Positions 1 to 6,276 of a stretch of DNA of 64,000 bases are shown in pieces; position 1 is the stretch's first letter, and each line of letters starts with the position of its first letter. The translations under genes were made by a program, and so were the position numbers. This DNA is from Rhodopirellula bahusiensis. GTDB lineage: Bacteria > Planctomycetota > Planctomycetia > Pirellulales > Pirellulaceae. The DNA is taken from contig NZ_NIZW01000001.1 of assembly GCF_002727185.1 (NCBI RefSeq), forward strand, positions 1-64,000. The letters are read 5' to 3'. The notes beneath the pieces were generated by a model. It ran no database searches and was not told where the DNA came from. It worked only from the letters and a program-made list of their open reading frames with translations.

Positions 1-61
1 AGAGACTCGTGATGGGTACGGTGTCTCGAAGACGTAGTTGGGCATCAGAGAAATCTAGGTC
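1..61. other. Distal flank of the cassette array
   Basis: This short flank lies outside the last attC-like site. It holds a lone GTTGGGC core-like heptamer at 37-43 without the conserved attC arms seen elsewhere. It may be a decayed site or chance. No gene is visible in the 61 bases available. Confidence 0.4.
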
Positions 62-197
62 GCCTAACGGAAGGTTTTTACGACACCGCCCTAAACGAAG
101 CGAGCGATGTCTGAACTAGGGAAATTGTACCAAAGCCAGCGATCGTTGCCAAAGGACGAAGGTGTGCCGAAGGCCTAGCGTAAAAACCATGTTGGGC
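62..197 (-). repeat. attC-like site 1 (distal end of array)
   Basis: 136-bp imperfect palindrome bounded by GCCTAAC (62-68) and GTTGGGC (191-197), which fit the integron inverse-core and core consensus RYYYAAC / GTTRRRY. The arms GGTTTTTACG and CGTAAAAACC pair perfectly. It is the attC of the most distal cassette, whose gene ends at 208. Confidence 0.88.
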
Positions 198-207
198 GAC
201 GCTCGGG

Positions 208-678
208 TCAGCTATTCCACTGCATGCAAGAATAGAGAGTATGTTCTTGTGGGCATTCCACTCGCTGTCCACCGTGAGCTGCGAGCCCACTGCCATAGGA
301 CCAATCTACGACTTTGCATTGATCTGCTGCGAAATCGCGATCGCATTCAGGGCAATAAACCGATACGAATTTGCGGTCAAACATTAGACCTGAGGAAAAC
401 GACCAGAGGTAGTCAGCGGATTCAAAGTCAATGTCAGTTTCAGTATCACAGGCAGCTTGAAGTCGTTCAGCAAGTTCTGATACGCGCTGGAATTCCGTGT
501 AGCGTGGCCATTCCTTAGGAATCGTCGAGTGGTATTTATGGTGGTTTTCAATGTATTGCCGGTAGACGGCGAGCATATCGCTAGATCGTAACGTGATACG
601 AGCTGGGTAGACCTTGAAATCCCAGTCTCCGTAGATGGGAATATCGTTGGGATTCGTAAAGCGCAAAAGTGAGGTCAC
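208..678 (-). CDS. Cassette 11 hypothetical protein, possible zinc-binding
   Basis: This is the gene of the cassette furthest from the recombinase. The open frame extends back to 741, but that part lies inside attC site 2. A GTG at 678, just inside the cassette, is therefore the likely start and gives 156 residues. An ATG at 576 is the alternative. The C-terminal third has a CPEC motif and, about 30 residues later, a CPQEH motif, which together could bind zinc. The middle is helical and charged. I do not recognise the family. It is transcribed in the same direction as the other cassette genes and the recombinase, and it ends 11 bp before its attC, as expected of a cassette gene. Function unknown. 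Confidence 0.55.
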   Translation of the reverse strand: MTSLLRFTNPNDIPIYGDWDFKVYPARITLRSSDMLAVYRQYIENHHKYHSTIPKEWPRYTEFQRVSELAERLQAACDTETDIDFESADYLWSFSSGLMFDRKFVSVYCPECDRDFAADQCKVVDWSYGSGLAAHGGQRVECPQEHTLYSCMQWNS

Positions 679-685
679 CTGCGTC

Positions 686-821
686 GCCCAACGGAAGGTT
701 TTTACGACACCGCCGTTGCGATGCCATTCAAGTTTGAACAACTAAAGATTCTACCACCGGAGGGAGGCTTGAACAAACGACAGCGGTGTGCCGAAGGCCT
801 AGCGTAAACACCATGTTGTAC
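686..821 (-). repeat. attC-like site 2
   Basis: 136 bp, bounded by GCCCAAC (686-692) and GTTGTAC (815-821). The arms are conserved except for one change (TAAACACC for TAAAAACC), which would weaken one stem pair. It belongs to the cassette carrying the gene at 826-1299. Confidence 0.88.
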
Positions 822-825
822 GCCC

Positions 826-1299
826 CTACGCGCTGGGGTTTAGCGGGACACATTGGTTGGCCCAAGACGATTGCGGCATGCGAATGAACAAACGCAGGAA
901 CCACGCGTGAAGGGCAGAGCGAACGAGGGTTGCAATTGGCGGCGGGTCAGGAATCGAGCATTTGAGCGAAGACATCATCATGTATTCAGCATCAGTTTGA
1001 TCTTCGGGGAGTTCGATGTAGCAATATGGATCGTCGTCAGCGATGCAGAATACAGCCAGCCGGATGCCAAGATTGCGGTCAACGCCAGTCTGGTAGTAAC
1101 GGCGGACGTCCGTTTCGGCAGCGAGTTGCGAGTTGTCGATGTAGATGGGCCGAGTGGCCAGATAGCGTGATCCAACACCGCGCCGCGAAATAATCGAGTC
1201 ACGCCAAATCCAGCGCAGGTTGTCAGATACGTTCTGCGATCGGAGGAAGTCGCGAAACGTCGAAACAGCGTCGTCAAACGGAGGTGAAGGCTGCATCAA
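826..1299 (-). CDS. Cassette 10 hypothetical protein (157 aa)
   Basis: This frame fills almost the whole cassette between attC sites 2 and 3. It begins with two consecutive ATG codons and stops 5 bp from its attC edge. The protein is soluble-looking, without signal peptide or membrane segment. It has a charged N-terminal half and a CYIELPEDQTDAEY segment near residue 93. I do not recognise a family. No ribosome-binding site is obvious, which is common for the first gene of a cassette. The full-length, single-gene fit to the cassette is the main reason to call it real. Confidence 0.6.
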   Translation of the reverse strand: MMQPSPPFDDAVSTFRDFLRSQNVSDNLRWIWRDSIISRRGVGSRYLATRPIYIDNSQLAAETDVRRYYQTGVDRNLGIRLAVFCIADDDPYCYIELPEDQTDAEYMMMSSLKCSIPDPPPIATLVRSALHAWFLRLFIRMPQSSWANQCVPLNPSA

Positions 1300-1313
1300 C
1301 GAGTGACTGGGGC

Positions 1314-1450
1314 GTACAACGGAAGGTTTTTACGACACCGCCCTAAACGAAGCGAACGATGTCTGAACTATGGATGATTCTACCACCAGAGGGAGGCTTG
1401 AACAAACGACAGCGGTGTGCCGCAGGCCTAGCGTAAAAACCATGTTATGT
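1314..1450 (-). repeat. attC-like site 3
   Basis: 137 bp bounded by GTACAAC (1314-1320) and GTTATGT (1444-1450). The centre carries the AGGGAGGCTTGAACAAACG variant shared with sites 2 and 5. The stop codon of the gene at 1445-1969 lies inside the core heptamer. Confidence 0.88.
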
Positions 1451-1969
1451 GCCCCGTTGCGCTGTAGGAAGGTTCCAATTTTCAGGAAGATCGGCCCCGC
1501 ACAGATCACAGACGAACCAGCCATCCTTGACGATGTCACGTTCGTTGCAGGCCGGGCAAAGGCGAAACACAACACGCGTTGTGAAATCATCGGGTCGATC
1601 AACGGGAATGGCATCCAGCGCGGTAGCAACAGTCGGCCACGATTCAGGTTCGGGGCAGAATCTAGTGGATTGGTTGGTGATTTCGGAAACGTCGCCATCG
1701 GAAAACGTGATTTCGCCAGCGGAAAGCACAGGGCCGCCACCAGCACACGCGACATGTTCGGAGCGCCGCGGCGCAAGCAAAAGAGTGCCGCCAACATCCA
1801 CGGTAAACGTGGCAATCAGTGAACCGTCCGGTTCGGTGTCCGATGAACGTGACGCGATCCAAGCCGAAAGATCATCAACGCAACGGATCGGTGTGCCAGC
1901 GGGCGAAGAGGCAAGCGCGGAATCGCGAATATCGGCTGGCCCAACGTATTGATATTGCCGAGGAGCCAT
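1445..1969 (-). CDS. Cassette 9 conserved protein with C-terminal zinc ribbon
   Basis: A 174-residue protein of a conserved, uncharacterised family that I recognise by pattern: an N-terminal RQYQYVGPADI, a central RRSEHVACAGGGPVLSAGE, then NQSTRFCPEPESW. It ends in a zinc ribbon with CPAC and CDLC pairs and LPENWN. I recall members in many bacteria outside integrons, so this cassette probably captured a full-length chromosomal gene. There is no signal peptide. The TAA stop codon lies within the GTTATGT recombination core, so the reading frame ends exactly at the cassette boundary. Biochemical role unknown. Confidence 0.8.
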   Translation of the reverse strand: MAPRQYQYVGPADIRDSALASSPAGTPIRCVDDLSAWIASRSSDTEPDGSLIATFTVDVGGTLLLAPRRSEHVACAGGGPVLSAGEITFSDGDVSEITNQSTRFCPEPESWPTVATALDAIPVDRPDDFTTRVVFRLCPACNERDIVKDGWFVCDLCGADLPENWNLPTAQRGT

Positions 1970-1981
1970 TCGATCAGGGGC

Positions 1982-2117
1982 ACATAACGGAAGGTTTTTA
2001 CGACACCGCCGTTACCGAAGCGGTGGAGTTTGAATCAAAAGAAATTGTACCAATGCCAGCGCCCGTTGCCTACCAACGAAGGTGTGCCGAAGGCCTAGCG
2101 TAAAAACCATGTTGTGG
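1982..2117 (-). repeat. attC-like site 4
   Basis: 136 bp bounded by ACATAAC (1982-1988) and GTTGTGG (2111-2117). The centre is a distinct subtype (GTTACCGAAGCGGTGGAG) shared only with site 11, while the outer arms are the common ones. Confidence 0.88.
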
Positions 2118-2178
2118 GACATTTTGCGCCGGGTTGAGTCTCCATTTGTTAACGGCCGCACGGTCAGTATGAATTGAG

Positions 2179-2412
2179 CTACAACCCGCGAAACGCCCCG
2201 GTGCAAAGTCCGCACGAGCAAGCAACCGTCGCAGCCGATTCATGCATAGTCACTGTCAGTACGCCGTTGCAATCAGGACAGCGAACGTCAACCGCATGGC
2301 CATAAGTCGCGAGATGATACGCCAACAGATGCTCGCGCCCTCCACGACGTTCCGGTAGATCGGCGAGGAGGCGGTCAACGTCGGATTCGATGTCTGCGCG
2401 AGTACGATCCAC
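2179..2412 (-). CDS. Cassette 8 small Cys-motif protein (77 aa)
   Basis: A short gene in the cassette between attC sites 4 and 5. The N-terminal half is helical and charged (ESDVDRLLADLPERRGG). The C-terminal half has CPDC and, about 17 residues on, CSCGLC, a plausible treble-clef or zinc-ribbon arrangement. There is no signal peptide. About 60 bp separate its stop from the attC edge. I do not recognise the family, and size makes this call less secure than the longer cassette genes. Confidence 0.55.
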   Translation of the reverse strand: MDRTRADIESDVDRLLADLPERRGGREHLLAYHLATYGHAVDVRCPDCNGVLTVTMHESAATVACSCGLCTGAFRGL

Positions 2413-2436
2413 GTGGCGATCCTATTGGCCTATGTC

Positions 2437-2573
2437 CCACAACGGAAGGTTTTTACGACACCGCCCTGAACGAAGCGAACGATGTTTGAACTACGGGAGA
2501 TTCTACCACCAAAGGGAGGCTTGAACAAACGACAGCGGTGTGCCGAAGGCCTAGCGTAAAAACCATGTTGTCG
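2437..2573 (-). repeat. attC-like site 5
   Basis: 137 bp bounded by CCACAAC (2437-2443) and GTTGTCG (2567-2573), with conserved arms and the AGGGAGGCTTGAACAAACG centre. Confidence 0.88.
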
Positions 2574-2583
2574 GACCGAACCA

Positions 2584-3015
2584 TCACCGAGCGATATTAT
2601 GCTGGAACACGTCAGGGTCGGCCTTAGGGTTATAGTCGGACGTGTAGCTGACGCCTTTGAGGTGGTGAACAATACTCCAAACGAGATTGTCAGCGGCGTC
2701 GAGATCGAGTCCCGTCACGCCAAGATCGGGTTTGATTCGCAGGCAGTCATAAAGCAACGCGGTCAGATACGAGCGTTCGCACGGGAGAGGGAGTTTGTGG
2801 CAGTCACAGCCAAAGAGGCATGCAACGACGTCATACCAGTGCGAAGCCAACGAAGTATCGCGAAGAACATCCAGCATCGCATCCAGCACCGGTTGCCATT
2901 CAACGTCAGTGGCAAGCGACGTAACGGCATCAGTGAGATCGTCGTCAACCGTCTCGTCGTGGAATCGCGGATCAGCAAGAAGTGCGAGCAGTCTCTGGAA
3001 AACGGTCTGCACCAT
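2584..3015 (-). CDS. Cassette 7 hypothetical protein (143 aa)
   Basis: A full-cassette frame running from about 15 bp inside the upstream site to 11 bp before its own attC. The protein looks all-alpha: LTDAVTSLATDVEWQPVLDA, then VVACLFGCDCHKLP, then LDLDAADNLVWSIVHHLKG. This could be a small helical-repeat or immunity-like fold, but that is inference from helix pattern only. Three cysteines cluster in CLFGCDC. No signal peptide or membrane segment. Function unknown. Confidence 0.6.
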   Translation of the reverse strand: MVQTVFQRLLALLADPRFHDETVDDDLTDAVTSLATDVEWQPVLDAMLDVLRDTSLASHWYDVVACLFGCDCHKLPLPCERSYLTALLYDCLRIKPDLGVTGLDLDAADNLVWSIVHHLKGVSYTSDYNPKADPDVFQHNIAR

Positions 3016-3029
3016 CTTTGACCTAGGTC

Positions 3030-3165
3030 CGACAACGGAAGGTTTTTACGACACCGCCCTAAACGAAGCGAGCGATGTTTGAACTACGGAAATTGTACCA
3101 ATGCCAACCCGCGTGACCAACCAAGGAAGGTGTGCCGAAGGCCTAGCGTAAAAACCATGTTGTGC
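3030..3165 (-). repeat. attC-like site 6
   Basis: 136 bp bounded by CGACAAC (3030-3036) and GTTGTGC (3159-3165). Apart from the outer core bases it is identical to site 8. It is the attC of the first copy of the repeated non-coding cassette. Confidence 0.88.
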
Positions 3166-3480
3166 GGTACTGACAATGGGGCCGCGCGGCGAGACGATGA
3201 CATCGAATGCTTGCAAAAAGCTTGAAACGCGGAGAAAGCGGAATTGCGGAGGTCGCGGAGTGATGCAAAAACACTTGCATCGGAGGCGATGTCATTTGAC
3301 AATGGCGTTAGTCGCACGACGCGCACCCATCGGCGAAGCAGGACGTTCGAACGTATGGGTGCGTCTCGCGCGACCATTGCATTTGCCAGCGATCGGTTGA
3401 ACCACAGAGGACACAGAGAGCACTGAGGTGAGCCACGGATGCACACCGATCAACACAGATGCAACCGATTGTCTGGGCCG
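3166..3480 (-). repeat. Repeated non-coding cassette body, copy C
   Basis: 315-bp cassette body identical by eye to 4161-4475 and 5694-6008. It has no convincing gene: the minus frame beginning MCIRGSPQCSLCPLWF runs on into the attC and its opening matches a motif I know from spurious translations of dispersed repeats. A long imperfect hairpin sits at about 3310-3375, with 21-nt arms of which 17 pair as Watson-Crick and two more as G-U, and a loop containing the palindrome ACGTTCGAACGT (3343-3354). A CAATGG/CCATTG pair may extend it outward. A structured RNA or a passive repeat are both possible. Confidence 0.75.
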
Positions 3481-3615
3481 CACAACGGAAGGTTTTTACG
3501 ACACCGCCCTGAACGAAGCGAACGATGTCTGAACTACGGAAATTGTACCAAAGCCAGCCTACGTGGCCAAACGCGGAAGGTGTGCCGAAGGCCTAGCGTA
3601 AAAACCATGTTGTGG
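3480..3615 (-). repeat. attC-like site 7
   Basis: 136 bp bounded by GCACAAC (3480-3486) and GTTGTGG (3609-3615). Conserved arms. It serves the cassette with the gene at 3649-4014. Confidence 0.88.
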
Positions 3616-3648
3616 GACGCTGAACCGCCAAAAGACGTTGCGTCCGAA

Positions 3649-4014
3649 TCAGCTCAGCAGAGTCACCAACACGTTGGTCACGTCACCATCTGCAACCAAC
3701 GCGAAGCCAGAGCGTCCGGCCATCCGATCCCAGTCGGATTGAGGCGACGAAAACGCCCAGCACTGATGAGCAGGCGTAGCGCTCGAAACGAACGCATCCA
3801 GTTCCGCGAGGAATTCAGGCAGCGAATCAGGCGTAGTGAGTTCACGCCGTAGCTGGCTGAGATCAACGCGGCGTTCGAGCCAGCCAGCGACGCGCCGGAG
3901 AAAGTCAGCGTGCGCAACGGCGTTTGGGTCGGGCGGCACGTCGATAGGCGTGAACGGTGGCGGATCGCCAATACAATCCACGATGTCGTCGTCCGTCAGG
4001 TCGGAATCACTCAT
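3649..4014 (-). CDS. Cassette 5 hypothetical protein (121 aa)
   Basis: A 121-residue protein. The N-terminal third is acidic and proline-rich (DDDIVDCIGDPPPFTP). A helical middle (LPEFLAELDAFV) follows, then a C-terminal block ending WDRMAGRSGFALVADGDV. The W..xxGRxGxALV..G pattern resembles small conserved proteins I have seen elsewhere, but I cannot name the family. It is cytoplasmic by absence of a signal. The stop lies about 34 bp from its attC. The ATG at 4014 lies 11 bp inside the cassette. Confidence 0.6.
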   Translation of the reverse strand: MSDSDLTDDDIVDCIGDPPPFTPIDVPPDPNAVAHADFLRRVAGWLERRVDLSQLRRELTTPDSLPEFLAELDAFVSSATPAHQCWAFSSPQSDWDRMAGRSGFALVADGDVTNVLVTLLS

Positions 4015-4024
4015 TGCCTGCGTC

Positions 4025-4160
4025 CCACAACGGAAGGTTTTTACGACACCGCCCTAAACGAAGCGAGCGATGTTTGAACTACGGAAATTGTACCAATGCC
4101 AACCCGCGTGACCAACCAAGGAAGGTGTGCCGAAGGCCTAGCGTAAAAACCATGTTGTGC
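4025..4160 (-). repeat. attC-like site 8
   Basis: 136 bp bounded by CCACAAC (4025-4031) and GTTGTGC (4154-4160). Internally identical to site 6 by eye. It is the attC of copy B of the repeated cassette. Confidence 0.88.
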
Positions 4161-4475
4161 GGTACTGACAATGGGGCCGCGCGGCGAGACGATGACATCG
4201 AATGCTTGCAAAAAGCTTGAAACGCGGAGAAAGCGGAATTGCGGAGGTCGCGGAGTGATGCAAAAACACTTGCATCGGAGGCGATGTCATTTGACAATGG
4301 CGTTAGTCGCACGACGCGCACCCATCGGCGAAGCAGGACGTTCGAACGTATGGGTGCGTCTCGCGCGACCATTGCATTTGCCAGCGATCGGTTGAACCAC
4401 AGAGGACACAGAGAGCACTGAGGTGAGCCACGGATGCACACCGATCAACACAGATGCAACCGATTGTCTGGGCCG
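4161..4475 (-). repeat. Repeated non-coding cassette body, copy B
   Basis: Second copy of the 315-bp body, 995 bp from copy C, with the same hairpin at about 4305-4370. Body and attC together match copy C, so a whole cassette has been duplicated or integrated twice. Confidence 0.75.
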
Positions 4476-4611
4476 CACAACGGAAGGTTTTTACGACACC
4501 GCCCTGAACGAAGCGAACAATGCCTGAACTTCGGGAAATTGTACCAAAGCCAACGCCCGTTGCCAAAGAACGAAGGTGTGCCGCAGGCCTAGCGTAAAAA
4601 CCATGTTGTGG
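4475..4611 (-). repeat. attC-like site 9
   Basis: 137 bp bounded by GCACAAC (4475-4481) and GTTGTGG (4605-4611), with conserved arms. It serves the cassette with the gene at 4669-4953. Confidence 0.88.
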
Positions 4612-4668
4612 GACGCGGGAAGCACCAGAGCGGTGTCCAATTGTGAAGACATGCAAGCCGTCCGCGCA

Positions 4669-4953
4669 TCATTCGATAATTTTACCGCACCAAAGGATTT
4701 CCGCGAAAACCTTCCAGCTTGGATCTGGGACAGATTCACCGTTCGGCACCGACGCGAAGAATTCACACGACGCCTCAAGGAACGCCGGGATGTCACCATT
4801 GGCCCAACCGAGCGCGCCGTCGACCATGTACCGCTGCGGATTGTCGGCCTCGATCTTTGCGGCAGCGTGGCGTTCGGCGGCGAGCGCCATCACGAACGCG
4901 ACAAACGTCTCGTGGTCGTGCACAGCTTCGAGGAGTTCAAATGTGTCAGGCAA
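4669..4953 (-). CDS. Cassette 3 DUF7660-like protein (94 aa)
   Basis: A 94-residue acidic protein with the layout of a small family I recall as DUF7660: an opening helix (FELLEAVHDHETFVAFVMAL), a central ALGWANGDIPAFLEASCEFF, and a C-terminal segment ending WKVFAEILWCGKIIE. The pattern (tFvaF..L, then w.N..i..FLea) is the basis for the call. The function of the family is not known to me. It carries no signal peptide. It starts 15 bp inside the cassette and stops about 58 bp from its attC, consistent with a single-gene cassette. Confidence 0.65.
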   Translation of the reverse strand: MPDTFELLEAVHDHETFVAFVMALAAERHAAAKIEADNPQRYMVDGALGWANGDIPAFLEASCEFFASVPNGESVPDPSWKVFAEILWCGKIIE

Positions 4954-4967
4954 ATTAGGCTAGCGTC

Positions 4968-5104
4968 CCACAACGGAAGGTTTTTACGACACCGCCCTAA
5001 ACGAAGCGAACGATGCCTGAACTATCGGAAATTGTACCAATGTCAGCCCGCGTGACCAACTAAGGAAGGTGTGCCGAAGGCCTAGCGTAAAAACCATGTT
5101 GGGC
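4968..5104 (-). repeat. attC-like site 10
   Basis: 137 bp bounded by CCACAAC (4968-4974) and GTTGGGC (5098-5104). It serves the cassette with the gene at 5118-5540. The two ends of this cassette match at all but one core position (GCACAAC at 5558 against the expected GCCCAAC). Confidence 0.88.
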
Positions 5105-5117
5105 GACCGGCGATGTG

Positions 5118-5540
5118 CTATTCGACGTCACTACCATCAACAATTGCCGAGTTTCCACGTCGCCAAACGCCCGGTTCCGTTTCAGTATAAGCATCGAGTT
5201 TTGCGTCCGCCCACCCCAGCGCGTCGAGAGCGTCAGTCGCCAGCGCACGGAGCGAGGCCCAAGGTGGACGATCAAGCATCGCGGAATCGAAGCAAACGCA
5301 ATCGTCGTTGGTTAGGTCGTCAATTGTTGAGTCGATTTGGGCCAGCAAACTGGTGGACGATTCATCGAGCCGATCCGAGCAGGATTGGACGAAACAGAGT
5401 CGACCATGCGTAAAATCTTCGATCAGGTCACAGGTGACACAACCGGGGTGTGTAACACGAACCTGTTCCGGTTTGGGCAACGCAAGGGCAACCAATGCAT
5501 CACGCAAAAGGCCAGCGATTAGCTCTTTGTCGACAGTCAT
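5118..5540 (-). CDS. Cassette 2 hypothetical protein (140 aa)
   Basis: The frame opens at 5561 inside the attC core, so the ATG at 5540 (MTVDKELIAGLLRDALVALA) is the sensible start. The protein has an N-terminal helical block, a VTHPGCVTCDLIEDF segment with a CxxC, and a C-terminal helical block (LRALATDALDALGW). It stops 13 bp from its attC. I do not recognise the family. No signal peptide or membrane segment. As for its neighbours, the fit to the cassette is the strongest support. Confidence 0.6.
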   Translation of the reverse strand: MTVDKELIAGLLRDALVALALPKPEQVRVTHPGCVTCDLIEDFTHGRLCFVQSCSDRLDESSTSLLAQIDSTIDDLTNDDCVCFDSAMLDRPPWASLRALATDALDALGWADAKLDAYTETEPGVWRRGNSAIVDGSDVE

Positions 5541-5557
5541 TACATTTGATCTAGGTC

Positions 5558-5693
5558 GCACAACGGAAGGTTTTTACGACACCGCCGTTACCGAAGCGGT
5601 GGAGTTTGAATCAAAAGAAATTGTACCAATGCCAGCGCCCGTTGCCTACCAAGGAAGGTGTGCCGAAGGCCTAGCGTAAAAACCATGTTGTGC
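5558..5693 (-). repeat. attC-like site 11, hybrid subtype
   Basis: 136 bp bounded by GCACAAC (5558-5564) and GTTGTGC (5687-5693). Its centre is the site-4 subtype, although the cassette body it serves is the repeated body that elsewhere carries the site-6/8 subtype. This suggests exchange inside the attC arms. Confidence 0.88.
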
Positions 5694-6008
5694 GGTACTG
5701 ACAATGGGGCCGCGCGGCGAGACGATGACATCGAATGCTTGCAAAAAGCTTGAAACGCGGAGAAAGCGGAATTGCGGAGGTCGCGGAGTGATGCAAAAAC
5801 ACTTGCATCGGAGGCGATGTCATTTGACAATGGCGTTAGTCGCACGACGCGCACCCATCGGCGAAGCAGGACGTTCGAACGTATGGGTGCGTCTCGCGCG
5901 ACCATTGCATTTGCCAGCGATCGGTTGAACCACAGAGGACACAGAGAGCACTGAGGTGAGCCACGGATGCACACCGATCAACACAGATGCAACCGATTGT
6001 CTGGGCCG
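5694..6008 (-). repeat. Repeated non-coding cassette body, copy A (first cassette)
   Basis: Third copy of the 315-bp body and the cassette nearest the recombinase, in the position expected for the most recent insertion. It has the same hairpin at about 5838-5903, but its attC (site 11) differs from that of the other two copies. Confidence 0.75.
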
Positions 6009-6276
6009 CACAACGGGGTTCTGGACGACAGGGTGTCGTACATGCTTGGAAATGGGGGAGGACGGATGTTGATTTTAGCTGAAGGGGGCTCGGTCTGCAG
6101 CACTTGCGCGACCAGGCGAGGGTGCCGTGACGCGGGTTTGCGTTTGCTGCTTCCGAGGCACGAGTGCAAAAGACGGTGTTTTTCGCTCTGAATTCAGGCG
6201 GCAATCACACCTTCCCCGCTGGCAGACAAGACGAACGTCCTGCGGGGGGAGAATCCAACTCGCATCTGGGAATGGC
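6008..6276 (-). other. attI-like entry site and leader between recombinase and array
   Basis: Core heptamer GTTGTGC on the minus strand (6008-6014) with no attC arms beyond it, so this is the likely primary recombination site. Next to it is a perfect 6-bp inverted repeat, ACGACA-GGG-TGTCGT (6025-6039), and the sequence around the core faintly resembles a degenerate attC arm. A weak minus-strand promoter-like TAAAAT lies at 6072-6077 with only a poor -35 about 18 bp upstream. No gene is seen here. Confidence 0.55.

Noticed and set aside
37-43. GTTGGGC as a twelfth attC
   Set aside because: It lacks the conserved arms and only 18 bp separate it from site 1, too short for a cassette.
3084-3446. 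A 120-residue minus frame starting MCIRGSPQCSLCPLWF, present in three copies
   Set aside because: It reads through the cassette body into the attC, its C-terminal part is attC sequence, and its start matches spurious translations of a common dispersed repeat.
62-6014. The regular array of repeats at the left looked at first like a CRISPR array
   Set aside because: The repeats are 136-137 bp palindromes with integron core heptamers, and the spacers are 300-500 bp and carry genes. No cas gene is near.
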